Shown here: positions 47,201-58,398 of the stretch, piece after piece
Position numbering within the stretch: position 1 is the stretch's first letter
How the letters are laid out: every line of letters begins with the position of its first letter
Source: Trileptium ribeirensis
Taxonomy: Eukaryota; Nematoda; Enoplea; Enoplida; Thoracostomopsidae
DNA: 64,000 nucleotides
NCBI GenBank assembly: GCA_030248225.1
Contig: JASANE010028269.1
Location: 24,360-88,359 of the forward strand
Reading direction: 5' to 3'
Made by a program: the position numbers and the translations under genes
Notes under the pieces: generated by a model
Seen by the model: only the letters and a program-made list of their open reading frames with translations
The model's database searches: none
What the model was told of the DNA's origin: nothing

Positions 47201-47540
47201 TTTCGCGAATAATTTCAATTAAATTTCCATTTCATGTTGCAAAATTGTTGTAGTCGAATTAAATACTCGTCTCTGTTTAAATACGTAGCCGAATGCTTCA
47301 ATAACTCTTCGAAAATATATCTTTGCACTAGTCAGCGTGCTTGAAATACGTCGACCTAGTCAGTTTCATATTACAAAACACTTGCTCGTAAAGATGTTAG
47401 CGGATATGTTCGGGTATTATTACATTATTCTCACAAATTAGTTATCGAACAATTAAATTCGTCATCGCAAATACAATTTTTTTTGCATAAGCAGAATTGG
47501 ATATAAAATGCCTACGTTTAAGACCAGAACTCTCAAATAA
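41216..47540. other. intergenic region with degenerate repeats
   Basis: No gene was recognised. A dispersed repeat related to 18540-19290 occupies about 41600-43300, ending with CTTGGCGATAAAACAAGTTACTAG. Fragments with CCGGCCGAAAAA-like blocks lie near 46555 and 46806. A perfect hairpin TCGGAGC/GCTCCGA is at about 46402-46423. Exon-like frames near 45116 and 45943 match no known protein. Confidence 0.45.
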
Positions 47541-47644
47541 AGTGCGTTGGCGAACATAGGGCAAACTATGTTAATAAAGTATATCAAAAGGAATGTGATA
47601 AGTAATTACATCTTTGGTAACTAAAACTAACGCACATCGCTCTT

Positions 47645-47871
47645 CTGTTCGCGAACAGTTAGTTTAATATTATTCTGATTAAATCAAATGGAATCTCGCA
47701 TAATGCATCCATGTTCGCGAACAACAAAATAGGGTCGTCTGTTCGCGAACAGTGACGTGTTGCATTATTCTAATTAAATATGATTAAATGTCGCACACAC
47801 AACTAATTCACCTTTGCGAAAAACATGCGAAACGCGCTATGCTACCTAGTCTGCACGTTTGTTCGCTAACA
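47645..47871. promoter_or_regulatory. cluster of TGTTCGCGAACA palindromes
   Basis: CTGTTCGCGAACAG occurs at 47645-47658 and 47739-47752, TGTTCGCGAACA at 47712-47723, and a one-base variant TGTTCGCTAACA at 47860-47871. They stand in AT-rich sequence. They could be dimeric protein-binding sites or the core of a short interspersed repeat. Function is not known. Confidence 0.4.
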
Positions 47872-48059
47872 AAATTTGAGGTCGGATGCTATACTGTTCC
47901 CGAATGACAAGCCTCAAATTAAAATTCTGTAAACGTGTGTTCAACAACAACTTAACAATTTCATTAAAATGTTCGGTAACATTATTGATACGCTTTTAAA
48001 CTCGTGACGCAAATCTTTTTAAACCGTTTGAAGATGGATATAGGATCGCCAAAAATATT

Positions 48060-48960
48060 CGCTTACCGATTTTTTTGGGAATGATAAAAGAGGATTATTG
48101 CTGGGCGCATACAAAGCTTAGTCTCGCGTTATATCTGGGTCGATTGACCATTCAATTCAGTTCATCCTTGCGGTTCGAATGATATATATAAAATTGATTT
48201 ATTGAGAAATTTTCGGACAATTTGGGTACTAAGGGGGCGAATATTAGGAGTGTAAGTCATAAAACTGGCTGAAATGGATGTTTTCTGAAGCGCCTCATTG
48301 AGTGGTACTAAAATTATTTCTGTATCACGAAAACTGACTGTTTTCGGGCTGGCGGGGTATAACGAAAAGTCACAAATCGTCGAGCTGTTTATTGCTGTAT
48401 CTACAAAGACCTGGGGAGCTAAAGGGAAAGACCCAAAAAATTTTCGTTTTTTCCAGTTCCCAATGCTTTTCCCTCAATAACCCAAATTTTTATCTCGATA
48501 TATGTATCAAATTTATGTACCATTGGAAGCGTGCTGACGAGCTGAGACGAATGGCGGTAAAATTAGATGAATTGATTCACGGGATAAAAAGTTATTACCA
48601 TTTATGTGAAAGCCTAAGAGTTACCCTATGAATTGATTGCGCTGATTTTATCACCATTCGTCTGAGCTCGTTAAGTGTTTCGAATGGTATATAAAATTAT
48701 ACATTTATCGAGAAAAATTTTTTCGGGAATTTAGGGTAAGTACCATTGGAAACTCTGAAAAGTCGAATTCCTTGCCATGGGACGAAATAGCTATTTCTGA
48801 AGCAGCTCATCGAGCTGAGTCGAAACGTACTGAAATGATGGCTGCACCTTCAAAACTGGCCAAATTCGGCCCGGACGGGCTAAAGGGAAAGACCCACGAA
48901 ATGTTCTACCCAAGGTTTCGATTCTGTGTTTGCACTTTTGGTTCGCAGAGTAATACGCGC
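48060..48960. repeat. degenerate repeat, two copies about 460 bp apart
   Basis: GCTAAAGGGAAAGACCCA occurs at about 48418 and 48889, with degenerate flanks in common (a CTCATYGAG block, then text near TTCTACCC/TTCCAG). No ORF is conserved between copies. Confidence 0.45.
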
Positions 48961-49268
48961 GCTACAGTACAGCATTACGATATGGCGCAATCTGTTTTTG
49001 ATGTCCAGACGATATAAACAGCTACATAGTATGAATGGTCGCTTTACAGTGGTATTCGTATTAAATGAAATTTCGAAGCGAACAGTCCGTAACCATATCA
49101 GATCAGTGACTATATATATATTCTGAAACTGCTTATTCGAATATTTACCTTGATACGAACATATATGATGGCAAACTTTATATAAAATTCAAGATGACGA
49201 AGCTGTAAAACAATTAGAATTGAAATGTATTTTTACGTTGTAACTTAACGAAGTGGCTTATTGAATTA

Positions 49269-49713
49269 TGCGGGTTTCACGTTATAATGTCCCCACCACT
49301 TAGAACTTATGTACCCACACAGTGGCAGGTACACCCTAGACTACAGGGTGTCTTAGACACCCCTGTGTTTTTGAAAAATGTTTCAAATAAATTTCAAACA
49401 AAGCTAGCTAATAGTTTGGCTTATTTCAGACGGTGTCAATGAACCGTCGTTGCTCTTTTGTTTTGCTGAGGGTTTGCGCCACCCCGTGGGGTCATTTTAC
49501 ATAGAGCCTACAGGATACCCTAGAAACACCGCATTGGCAAGCATAAAACACCGAAATACTAAATTGCCAAAATGAGGTATCTAGGAGTGTGCCCGACATC
49601 CTCATATTTTGTTATATGGTGTGGGTGTCACAGTCACTGTCTTTACGGTATAGGCTACACTGCAGGGGGACAAAAGTTCCAACTGTTGGGGACATTATAA
49701 CGTGAATCCCGCA
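49269..49713. mobile_element. PIF/Harbinger-like MITE with 27-bp TIRs, 445 bp
   Basis: The ends are TGCGGG(T/A)TTCACGTTATAA followed by TGTCCCCA, matching at 26 of 27 positions in inverted orientation, with weaker similarity continuing inward. Both sides are flanked by TTA (49266-49268 and 49714-49716), the usual 3-bp Harbinger target. No transposase ORF is present. Confidence 0.8.
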
Positions 49714-49716
49714 TTA

Positions 49717-51589
49717 GTGGGTTGGTGTTCTAACAGTGATATTTATTACAGCTAATATTTACAGTGATGTTAAACTGAAAAAATCCGAGAACAGTCATTG
49801 TTGGACAGGGGCTCAGAGGTGAAAATGAAGAGGTGTCCGAACTATTTGGGTTAACTTGATGCAGTATGAATATGCAATAAAAACGTGATACCGAAATGAA
49901 AAACGTGGGGTCTAACATTTCGATGGAGCCATGATTCTCGGTGGTTATATTATTTCTACTGTTGCAGATTCTCATCAAACTGATAAAGCAGCGTTTTCAA
50001 TTTGTTTATGTCTAAACAAGTTTAGATTAGGTAGGGTGCCAGTCAACTTATCAGTAATGGAGTAGCATGTTGTAGTCTAGAGTTATCGTTCGTTGACGTT
50101 TCTTACTAAAGGTTTGCTAAAAATCCCACAAATACAATTTGTCACAAACATACACAAATATGTGATATTGCAGCGGCTACATGTATAAAACATTTGCACA
50201 TCTATAACATAGGCGTAGGGTTACCCCTAAGTGTCGGGTACTCTTACCCATATTTACAGTTGTCACTCCCAAAATTCTACGGAGCTTTACCGAAAAAAAA
50301 GCGCCTGGCGTCACTACTTGCTTACCTTTGCTACTACCCCGACAATAAACCCAATAACAGCTATAAAAAAGCTATATAGTAAAAGGCTGTAGGAATTGTC
50401 TCTTGCAACTTACTATAACAGACTGTCATCTCTTACAAATGCCAGAACAGACGCAAATCTCAAACAGCGAGCTAAAACAGACTTAAATCCCTTTCACTTA
50501 GCCCTAACAGATTTTTATCTCTTTCGGCTATCTGCAAGAAACTACTGTCTTATATTACCACCTATAAGAGACAAATGTTTTGTCCTAAAACTGGTCTTTT
50601 ACTCCCTGCATTTAAACTAGTGTTGGTATATTCATGGGTAACTGCTATACATGCTTATGGGCGGAGCGAAGCATTATCACCCTGAAGCTCGCACGTACTC
50701 GGCGGGACGCCGACAATCTTCCCTATGCCTAATGCTCAGCCGAAAACCAACCTTCCGCCACATGGCACTGCTACCATCCGGTGAGACCTCGACCTTGAGT
50801 ATGTATGGTTAGAGTTCGTAACAACACTGAATTGTTGTTACAATAGCTGCGAGTGCACGTAACATTATTAGCAATGTTGTTACATACAAGTGCTTGTTCC
50901 TAACAACATATCGAAGTTCTTACACAGAACCAGCTTTGCGAAACAACTCACGAAGGTTGTTACGTACTATCGAATGTAAAGATTCCATACGCACGTGTGT
51001 ATATAACGACGTTGTCGAGTAATTGCATACATTTCTCTATGAAGGATGCAAAACGCACGCCAAAATTTGAATGCCTTATGTTGGCGTCTGTCAAGAATTT
51101 TACTTGTCTAAAATTTGAATCTTTACGCAATGTAGTGCTGTCAAAATTTGAATTTCCCGCATCGGAAACTGTTAAAATATAATTTTTTACTCGTTATAGT
51201 ATAAATCGTAACATTAACCGCATAAATCAGTGCGCCAGGACACTATACTGTGCACTATATAGTCAGCCTAGACTAGACAGATTATCCAGAGAGATACACA
51301 CGGCTGCAAGGAAAACACGTAGGTATAGCTAGTTCGTGGTGTAGCAATGTCCATTGAATCTACCTTGCTAGCCGGACAAAGGTAATATAGGCTGCACTAA
51401 GCTTATCGTAAACGACTCATAAATGTCTTTCTTTGCTAACCTTTGTTTCAATCGTGTTTTTGTAAGTCAATAGTTTCGTTACCGGACAAACTCATAACAG
51501 AACAGTCCTTAGGAAGCTGAATTATCGTTACGCATACTTTAGGCCGCGTATTTCCGAATTGAATACCCGCATACGCCAAACACCCGCAA
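49717..51589. other. intergenic region, no gene seen
   Basis: AT-rich sequence with short frames only. Between 50815 and 50970 GTAACAAC/GTTGTTAC words recur about six times in both orientations, suggesting a small degenerate palindromic repeat. Confidence 0.4.
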
Positions 51590-51808
51590 AAATAACCATA
51601 ACGATTGCGGAAAATAAATTTTTATTGACAGCTAGCTATGCTAAACAAGTAGCTAGCTTCAAAGTATTTTATACATTGCATAACGTAAGCCGATGCCGGC
51701 CCGGATCATAATTAACATAATTACAGAGTCTGGCGCGGCTCTTAAAATGTCGCAACAGCTAGTTCAGGCTAGCCAAGCAGGGCATTATCGCCGTGGTGGG
51801 CTGTGACA
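51590..51808 (-). repeat. candidate LTR fragment (minus orientation)
   Basis: The minus strand starts TGTCACAGCCC at 51808, has a TATA box GTATAAAATAC at 51674-51664 and an AATAAA signal near 51615. This start, TATA and polyadenylation order is that of U3-R in an LTR. The far boundary and a second copy were not found. It could be the 3' LTR of the retroelement further right or an unrelated solo LTR. Confidence 0.25.
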
Positions 51809-54501
51809 AAACCCGGCCCTAGTGCACACATCTTAAGGTAAAATACACATAACATCAATTAACACAAGGACACATTGCGTTTTCGATGATTATTTATTTG
51901 TACTAGGACCAGTTCTGGCCCTAAGGGATCCCAGCTGCACCACGGTTTACTCTGTTGTGGTGCCCGGACAACCCCGGCTTCCACGACTCCCCGGTGATCT
52001 ACGCGATGACCTAAGGGAACCGCTTAGCTTAACAGGCTGCCGGCGGGTTTACCAGGGTGTTCGGCCTGGCCCTTATATTGGCCCACGTGCCTAATGGTAT
52101 GAGGTCCTCCGAGGGAGAGTCAACCCCTAAGCCTGCTCGCAGGTAATAAGGCTGACTCGCCTTTCCCTCATATTCCACTTGATCCCTAAGCGGGGTTCTC
52201 TGACCCTAGTATGACCTGAGCAAAACTCCCCATTTTGTCGTGTCCGAATGTAGAATCCTAAAGACTAGTGTGTATACAGTCACAATTTTAATAGCACCAC
52301 AGTAGGGGTGGCTCCTTACGGCATTCCTGGTTCTAATCCTAGCAGACTATACCTGTTATCTAAAAGAACACTAAGGCACTGGGGCGAGGACCCCAGTCCC
52401 TTGCGATCAAGGGTTGGACCTAAAGCTTAGTAAAAGTTCCAGTATTACTATGCGGGGTGTCCGGCTTTAATGCTCACGCGGGCGGTGTTAGGAAATAAGC
52501 TACACGACGCGATGACGGGTGATGAGGGTTGCGACAGAGGGAAGTTCTTGTCAGTTCAGGGGTGCATCGATGCTATGCGGGATGCATCGAGAAGGGGGTA
52601 GGTGTAGCATTTAAGTGAAGGGTTGCGTGGTGCTCGCGCCAGCAAAGCTAAGCCGATAAAAGGTCAACATTGGTCGCTCTCAATTCTTTACTGCACTGAC
52701 TCCATCACTGAGCTCATCACCTAATTGCCATGGGAACCCAAATTTTCTAAGGAACCTGATTCATTAACAAAGGGTTGCGAGCTGCTTCTGAAAATTACAC
52801 ACGGTTCAGCTGGTTTAATATTCGAACCAAATTTTGCATCAAACACTCCAATGAATATACATACCACCCAATTGGGGTGCACTACAAAATTATGTACAAC
52901 ACTCAGAATATATTATGATGGAAACTTCATCGGGGTACCCTGCAAGATACCCGGAGGCACATACTACATCCCCGTTTTGACTTTGATGCCCCAAAAATTT
53001 CGCTCAAGGCGAGCCTAACAGATTTTGGCATAGAAATGGAAAAAGGCTCGTTTCCTGAAAATTTCCTAGTTGTACCCTTCTGTCAAGGGACAACCGGCTG
53101 CTCATTTTACCGTAATGATTGGTCCATCGAAAAAGGTGAGCTCTGAACAAAATACTAGGACTGACGTTTCAAAATTTTGTACAATTTCGGCAGCGACTGG
53201 AGCGGCCTACAAAAGACTTGACTAATTTCAAACTCGCTCCCAGAGAGCTCCGGGAGGGGGTGGCCACCTGAATTTTCCCCGTAGTTGCACGGTTAGAAAA
53301 TACACGTTCCACCCAGGCTTATTCTAAAATTTTAGTTGCCGCCATCTCCAGTCTCTGTTGTGTTCTCTGCTCAACGAGTGACTCTCTTAAAACTTTGTCA
53401 CGTTCGGACCCGCAGTCGCCTGCATCAGAATTTAACCAGAAACAATAAGCCCACAGCGAAAGAATGAGGACTCGAAGCCGTAGCTCGGTTTTAGACAAAC
53501 GGAAGACAGATCGCGTCCCCCGAGGATGCAAGCGACTGCGTTCCCAAACTTCCTCTCCTCATCACCTCCGAATTTTGACTGAAGCTTAATTGGGAACAAT
53601 ACTTGGTTGTCTTTCCGTACGCTAAAATGTTCACATCCTGAATGGTATGCCTTTTGATTGATCCTAAGTAATGTGAAACCGCATTAAATGGGTAAAAATT
53701 TTGAATACTATTGCTCCGAACAGAAATTTGAATCACCATCGTTGATCTTGGCTTAGAAATTTTACTCTCTATCCCTTATTCCTAGAAGTTTTGATCACTC
53801 CTCGGACCTGTGAACAAAACGGCGTCCGAGGAGCGGGGAACCAGTCGAAACGCGAGCGAGACTAATTTCAAGTAATTTTAATGCATTTTGAGAATTTCGG
53901 CGGGGTCCGATCTTTACGGGCGCGCGGAGCATCCTTCCGACGCTCCAACGTCCGCAAAGAGCGGCCCTTGCGTGGTCGTGAAAATCCTAAACCCAGGGGA
54001 GGCTCCCCACCGTAGAGGTACGGCGAGAAACCACCCTAGGGAATCAAATAGGAAAAACGTAAGCGAAAGACCCTAAACAAAGAAGAAAATGCGATGGCGA
54101 CAACCGCCAAAACAACTTAAGATTTCGACTGGCTCCGATCGGGGAATCGGGCTCAGCTCTTTTATACTTTGGCTCTACCCCCCTTCCCTTTTTCCTTTTT
54201 GTCTGGTCTTCACGACACAAAACCAAAGAGCTACTGTAACTTTTGAAAATTTCCAAACTTTAAGCAAGTAGAATTTAAGCAAAACATACACAAATGGACC
54301 ACAACATAGCTGGTAAAATTTCAAACAACGCCAACTTGTATATAGAAAATTAATGACACCCAACGTGCCAATAACAACAAATTGCCTACGGCTAACAATA
54401 CGACGAATGCCCATAGCTGTGCCTGCTTGCTGTGTGTCGCCAAGGGCTAATGAATAGCAACTAAACCTCGCGCTGGTCGGCGCGAGGCTTACAGCATTAT
54501 A

Positions 54502-54568
54502 GAATATAAAAGCGCTTTAGGCGCTGTATATAGTTTAGAACTTTTGTACTTTTTCTTTTATATTTCAG
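54502..54568 (+). promoter_or_regulatory. TATA-like box, short hairpin and pyrimidine-AG site
   Basis: GAATATAAAAG is followed at once by the hairpin AGCGC-TTTAG-GCGCT, then 30 bases later by TTTTTCTTTTATATTTCAG. The spacing suggests a promoter or leader followed by a splice acceptor, but no coding exon follows that I can recognise. Confidence 0.25.
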
Positions 54569-55299
54569 GAACGGAAAGAAGCAGGCGGCCGGGGGCGGGA
54601 TCACATCCATGCCCTGGCTGGTCGCCTGCTTATGAGAGGCTTAAATTTAGTATAATCTCCCTAGGAGGCCCGTTAGAGGCCGTTTTCCCCGTACAAAATT
54701 GAAAAGTTTTGGGTCCCGACTGAATTAGGGGAATCCTGTGAAGTTCCGTTGGGGCAGGTGGCCCCGGTTTTCAGTGAAATGGTTAGTATAGGGCCCAATT
54801 AAGGTACAGAGCTCTAAAAACCGGAAAGTTTTGGTTTGGGATGTGGTGCTTTAGGGCCCGAAAGTTGGAGAGCTTAAACGCGGGATCGGGGGTCCATAAG
54901 TATCTACCGGTTGGGAGTAAGTTGACCCGAATGAGAAATTTTAAATCCTTATAGGTCCCTAATTACAATTTTATCACCCCCTTTTTGCCTAAACTTAAAA
55001 ATACTCCAAAATTTCCAGTCATAAAATACCCCTTTGTAGGATGAATTTCGCCATCTTGTCGCCTATTCCTGACGTTCCCTAATCCATGTAGTAACTATTC
55101 ATAACACCTCATGAACAATACATGTACACAAAATAACTCTTCGTTTCCCGCGTGTCAGGATAGGTCCCCCAGGTCCCAAAACATCATAAAACGCACTTTT
55201 GTCATGCGGGTATCGCACAGCACCCCGACCCATCCTGACACGTGGCAACCTACGGTACTTTATTAAACAACAAGTACATATGCATTATCGTTTATGGAT

Positions 55300-55750
55300 G
55301 CGCACCGGAACCGACCCTAGAGCACCTACTTTACAAATTCGTTAAGTCCGATTGTGATGAATCGCGAAGTCTCTCCCCCTTGTCCCCGGCCAATTCGACT
55401 ACGCATCCGTCCCACATTTCACTACGAAACAATAACATAACAATACAACAATATTTTTTCCATAATGTACAACAGTCCTGGGATCGATCGGATACCTCCG
55501 CAGTAGAATTTTGGTTCACTTTTAGGTGCGAAATCACCCCGCACACCTCGGGCTGGTGGAGCGTGACCGTACCAACACAATACAATGATAACATGAAGTT
55601 TATTTTATAACAACGAAACAATAACGCACAGGTTATAGTCTGGACCACGCTCCACCGGTATCCGATCGCCCTTTCATCCATTGAATTTTGAGGCCTTTGG
55701 GGCCTGATTTTGAATGTTTAAGATTTCACGAAAAAACTCGGGCTGTTACA
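55300..55750 (-). repeat. candidate LTR 5' portion (minus orientation)
   Basis: Reading the minus strand from 55750 gives TGTAACAGCCCGAG, a common type of Ty3/gypsy LTR start, preceded by a short purine run AAGAGA. A TTATAAAATAAA block lies about 140 bases inside. It stands 1.1 kb downstream of the last retroelement ORF. The end is not identified and the other LTR would lie outside the window. Confidence 0.28.
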
Positions 55751-56828
55751 TCTCTTAAAATTTTTTGGATTTTATAGACTCCTTACTTATGGTAGTAAGT
55801 TAAATTTGTCGAGATATGAGAAAGAAAATGAAAATTTGCGTGATTAATTCCATATGATGTACAGCCCTTGATATCAATGAAGTAAAATTGTATGAAATTT
55901 TAAAATTTAGCCTATTTGAGCTTGGAATTGTCGTAAATTTCGAAAATTTTCCAGAAATTTCCCGAAAATTTGCTAAAATTTCGCTAAAACGAGGGTAGAA
56001 GGACGATTAATTTGTTTGGTTATCACCAAAAACGAGTCCCTTCTCCCCTTATTTTCGGTAATTTTGGAAGTTTTCCCTTATGGCCTATAATATTTTTGTG
56101 AAAGTTTGTGTGATTTTGTATCTTTGAAAATTGTATTTCCAGAAAAGTACCATTTATTATTATTTATGGGGCTGAATATATGGCCCCTTGCCGCATGTAA
56201 CATAACAATATATACACAGCACAATATTATATATATATATAGGTATATTTGCAGTTTATTATACTTCTCAGCACGTACCTCCGCGTTTGGGTTTGGGTTT
56301 TAAAACAGATCCCTTGTTTAATTTTCGGGTAACTCCCAGGAAATGGTCCGGCCGCGCGGGTGCCTATTCCCAGAAGTTCCCATTTGTTAAACTTTAATAC
56401 GCCCGTTGAATGATTCGTAACCAGTTTTGCTTAATTTGCTCTAATGAAGGCAATAAATGTTATCGGACTCAGGTTGTTTTGGATTATCTCTATCACTCAA
56501 AATACTTAGTTGCCCTTTTCTTATCGTTTGCACCTGGATTATAATTTGCTCTAATTTAAGTAATAAACTTTCCTATTATTAGGTCCTTTAAAATGATTCG
56601 TTCCGTTCGTGATGCGCAGCTTGGTAACTTGTGTTTGTGCAATACCCTGTTTGCCCTGCGCGGTCCTACTGATTAATCGCCGTGCTTTATTTATGTTCGA
56701 CGCTGCTCGATATTTCTTGCCCTTCCTATTTCAGTCATCCTTAATTTTCGCCTAGGTTTGTCTAGATACTCGCACGCTTATTTCTACTTCTCTGAGGGTT
56801 CATGCGTTACGTCCCTTATTACACGCGC

Positions 56829-58164
56829 CTACCTCGTCAAACGTCCGAGTTCGGCGTCGCGCACCAGTTGGCTGACCCACTCCCGCAAATTACGCAGGCA
56901 GTACTTGGAAACCATTGGTTCCTCGAACTGCGGGCGCTCTTGCCACTCCATATGCGGCTCATCCCGTTCCCACGCGTCTGCGGCATTAAAGGCGACAGGC
57001 CAGTTCGGGAAATAGGCGTTATGGAATTCGTCGTGCTGTTGCCGATGGTTAGCGACAATCCGTTTAAACTCGACCGTCCAAGACATTGCGTCCTGGTTAG
57101 TCGCGGCCCATCGGGGTATCGGCGGTGCGACGACAATGGGTGCGCGTGTTGGTACCCGCCGCGATAGCATCCTTATATGGCGTTTGATCTTCTTGAAGGC
57201 TGCATTTGGGTTGGTCGCATGGAGCTGCTCCGGTTGCGCCTTCCGGTAAATGTATTGATAGCCTCCAAGTAAGATGACGCATTTGGTTAGTGGCGTTAAG
57301 GACAGCGCTGGCAAGTTGAATCATGCGTATTAGCGTGGTGCCAGGCCATGCGCAGACCAGCCATTTATTGTCATTGGCCATCTCCAACAACGGCAGCGGA
57401 AGCGCGTCGCCCATAATGATGACATGTGGCCAGCAAGCGTAGCCAGAAGTGAGGTATTCACGCACCTCCTCCAAAAGCCGCCCCATGACATTGTGGCAAT
57501 GCCTGGGTGGTTCGCCTTGCCGCAGTTGCTGAAGCGTGCGCCCGACACCCCAGAAGGTATCAGTAGTTACCTCCAGGAGCGGTCGAGTGCCCGTTAGGTG
57601 CAGTATCCGCGCGTAGCTAGGAAAGCCGAATTTGTGGATTAATATTGGCCGCATTATGTGCTCAAGCAGCGGTTTGAGCCGGGCGCTTGTAATGTTATCG
57701 ACCAGTTCGTCCTTGAGCGCCCGTGCTCTTGCTTTGATTTGCTGCGGCGTGCCGACCATATCCATGAGTTCTTTGGCTGCTTCCATCAGGCCAAGCACGA
57801 GCAGCACCCTTACCTGGTAGTGTTGTTCGACGGTCGGGGCCGTCGTGCCGTCATGATGGAAGGGCGTCGCTGCCTCATGCATGTTGGACAGCTCTGGCCA
57901 CTCGGTACCGTGCGACAGGAACGGGACATAGGGCTGCGTTAGGTCGACATGGTAAGTCGGGATGCTGGGCAGGCGGTATGTCGTTGCTTCGGGCGGGGCG
58001 TATGGTCCGGTTATTGATAACCGTTGGGCTGGCCCGCCTTCAGACCGTCTGGCATCGTTGTCATTGCGCCGCCTGACGCAGTTGCCCACTTGACTGTCGC
58101 TGCGTCGCCGAACGCTGCAGTCGTCCTTGTTGCTCTCACCGCGTTGCCGAACGCTGTTGTCCAT
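56829..58164 (-). pseudogene. NADAR-domain protein A of the retroelement, frameshifted
   Basis: The first frame (58164-57097) has an Arg-rich start with three (S/C)VR(Q/R)R-like repeats in residues 1-40. NADAR spans ~75-239: FHHDGTTAPTVEQHYQ, TPQQIKARAR, MRPILIHKF, TDTFWGVG and NVMGRLLEEVREYL. The second domain begins ~245 with WPHVIIMGDALPLPLLEMAN. Comparison with protein B shows the true continuation moves to a second frame (57314-56829) near 57296, giving CVILLGGYQYIY, then VVAPPIPRW and a carboxy tail ending RLTR. A TATTACAG acceptor-like site directly precedes the ATG. It is most similar to protein B in this window. Confidence 0.75.
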
Positions 58165-58398
58165 CTGTAATAATATTGCGTTTATAAATAGTTGCCCTTT
58201 TCCATATGCTAGTCAATTTTCGCCACGCATATGTGTATAATTAAGTGCGGTGGTGCACCCATTTTCCATCTCTACTATCAACTGCTTGCGTGTGTTCTAA
58301 TGTGGAATTTTCCGAGTGCCAGGGGATCGCGTTTTCTATTGCTACAGGGTGTTCGAAAGCCCCGCACTGGTTACCTGTTTTCTTTTGGCTGGAGGTAC

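Larger units (their letters stand above)
51809..56828. other. GC-richer non-coding region with hairpins and promoter-like motifs
   Basis: No convincing gene. A perfect 10-bp hairpin CTCCTCGGAC/GTCCGAGGAG is at 53798-53833. The minus strand has a 23-base purine run at 54200-54178 followed by TATAAAAGAG at 54166. CCTCGCGC/GCGCGAGG pairs at 54466-54487. GTGTCAGGAT and ATCCTGACAC pair across 55152-55243. The plus strand near 52650 has GATAAAAGG and a following initiator-like block. The region is probably non-coding retroelement or LTR sequence. Confidence 0.4.

Noticed and set aside
55331..55681. 116-residue minus-strand ORF
   Set aside because: It overlaps a plus-strand ORF of similar length and lies in the candidate LTR, so it is likely chance.
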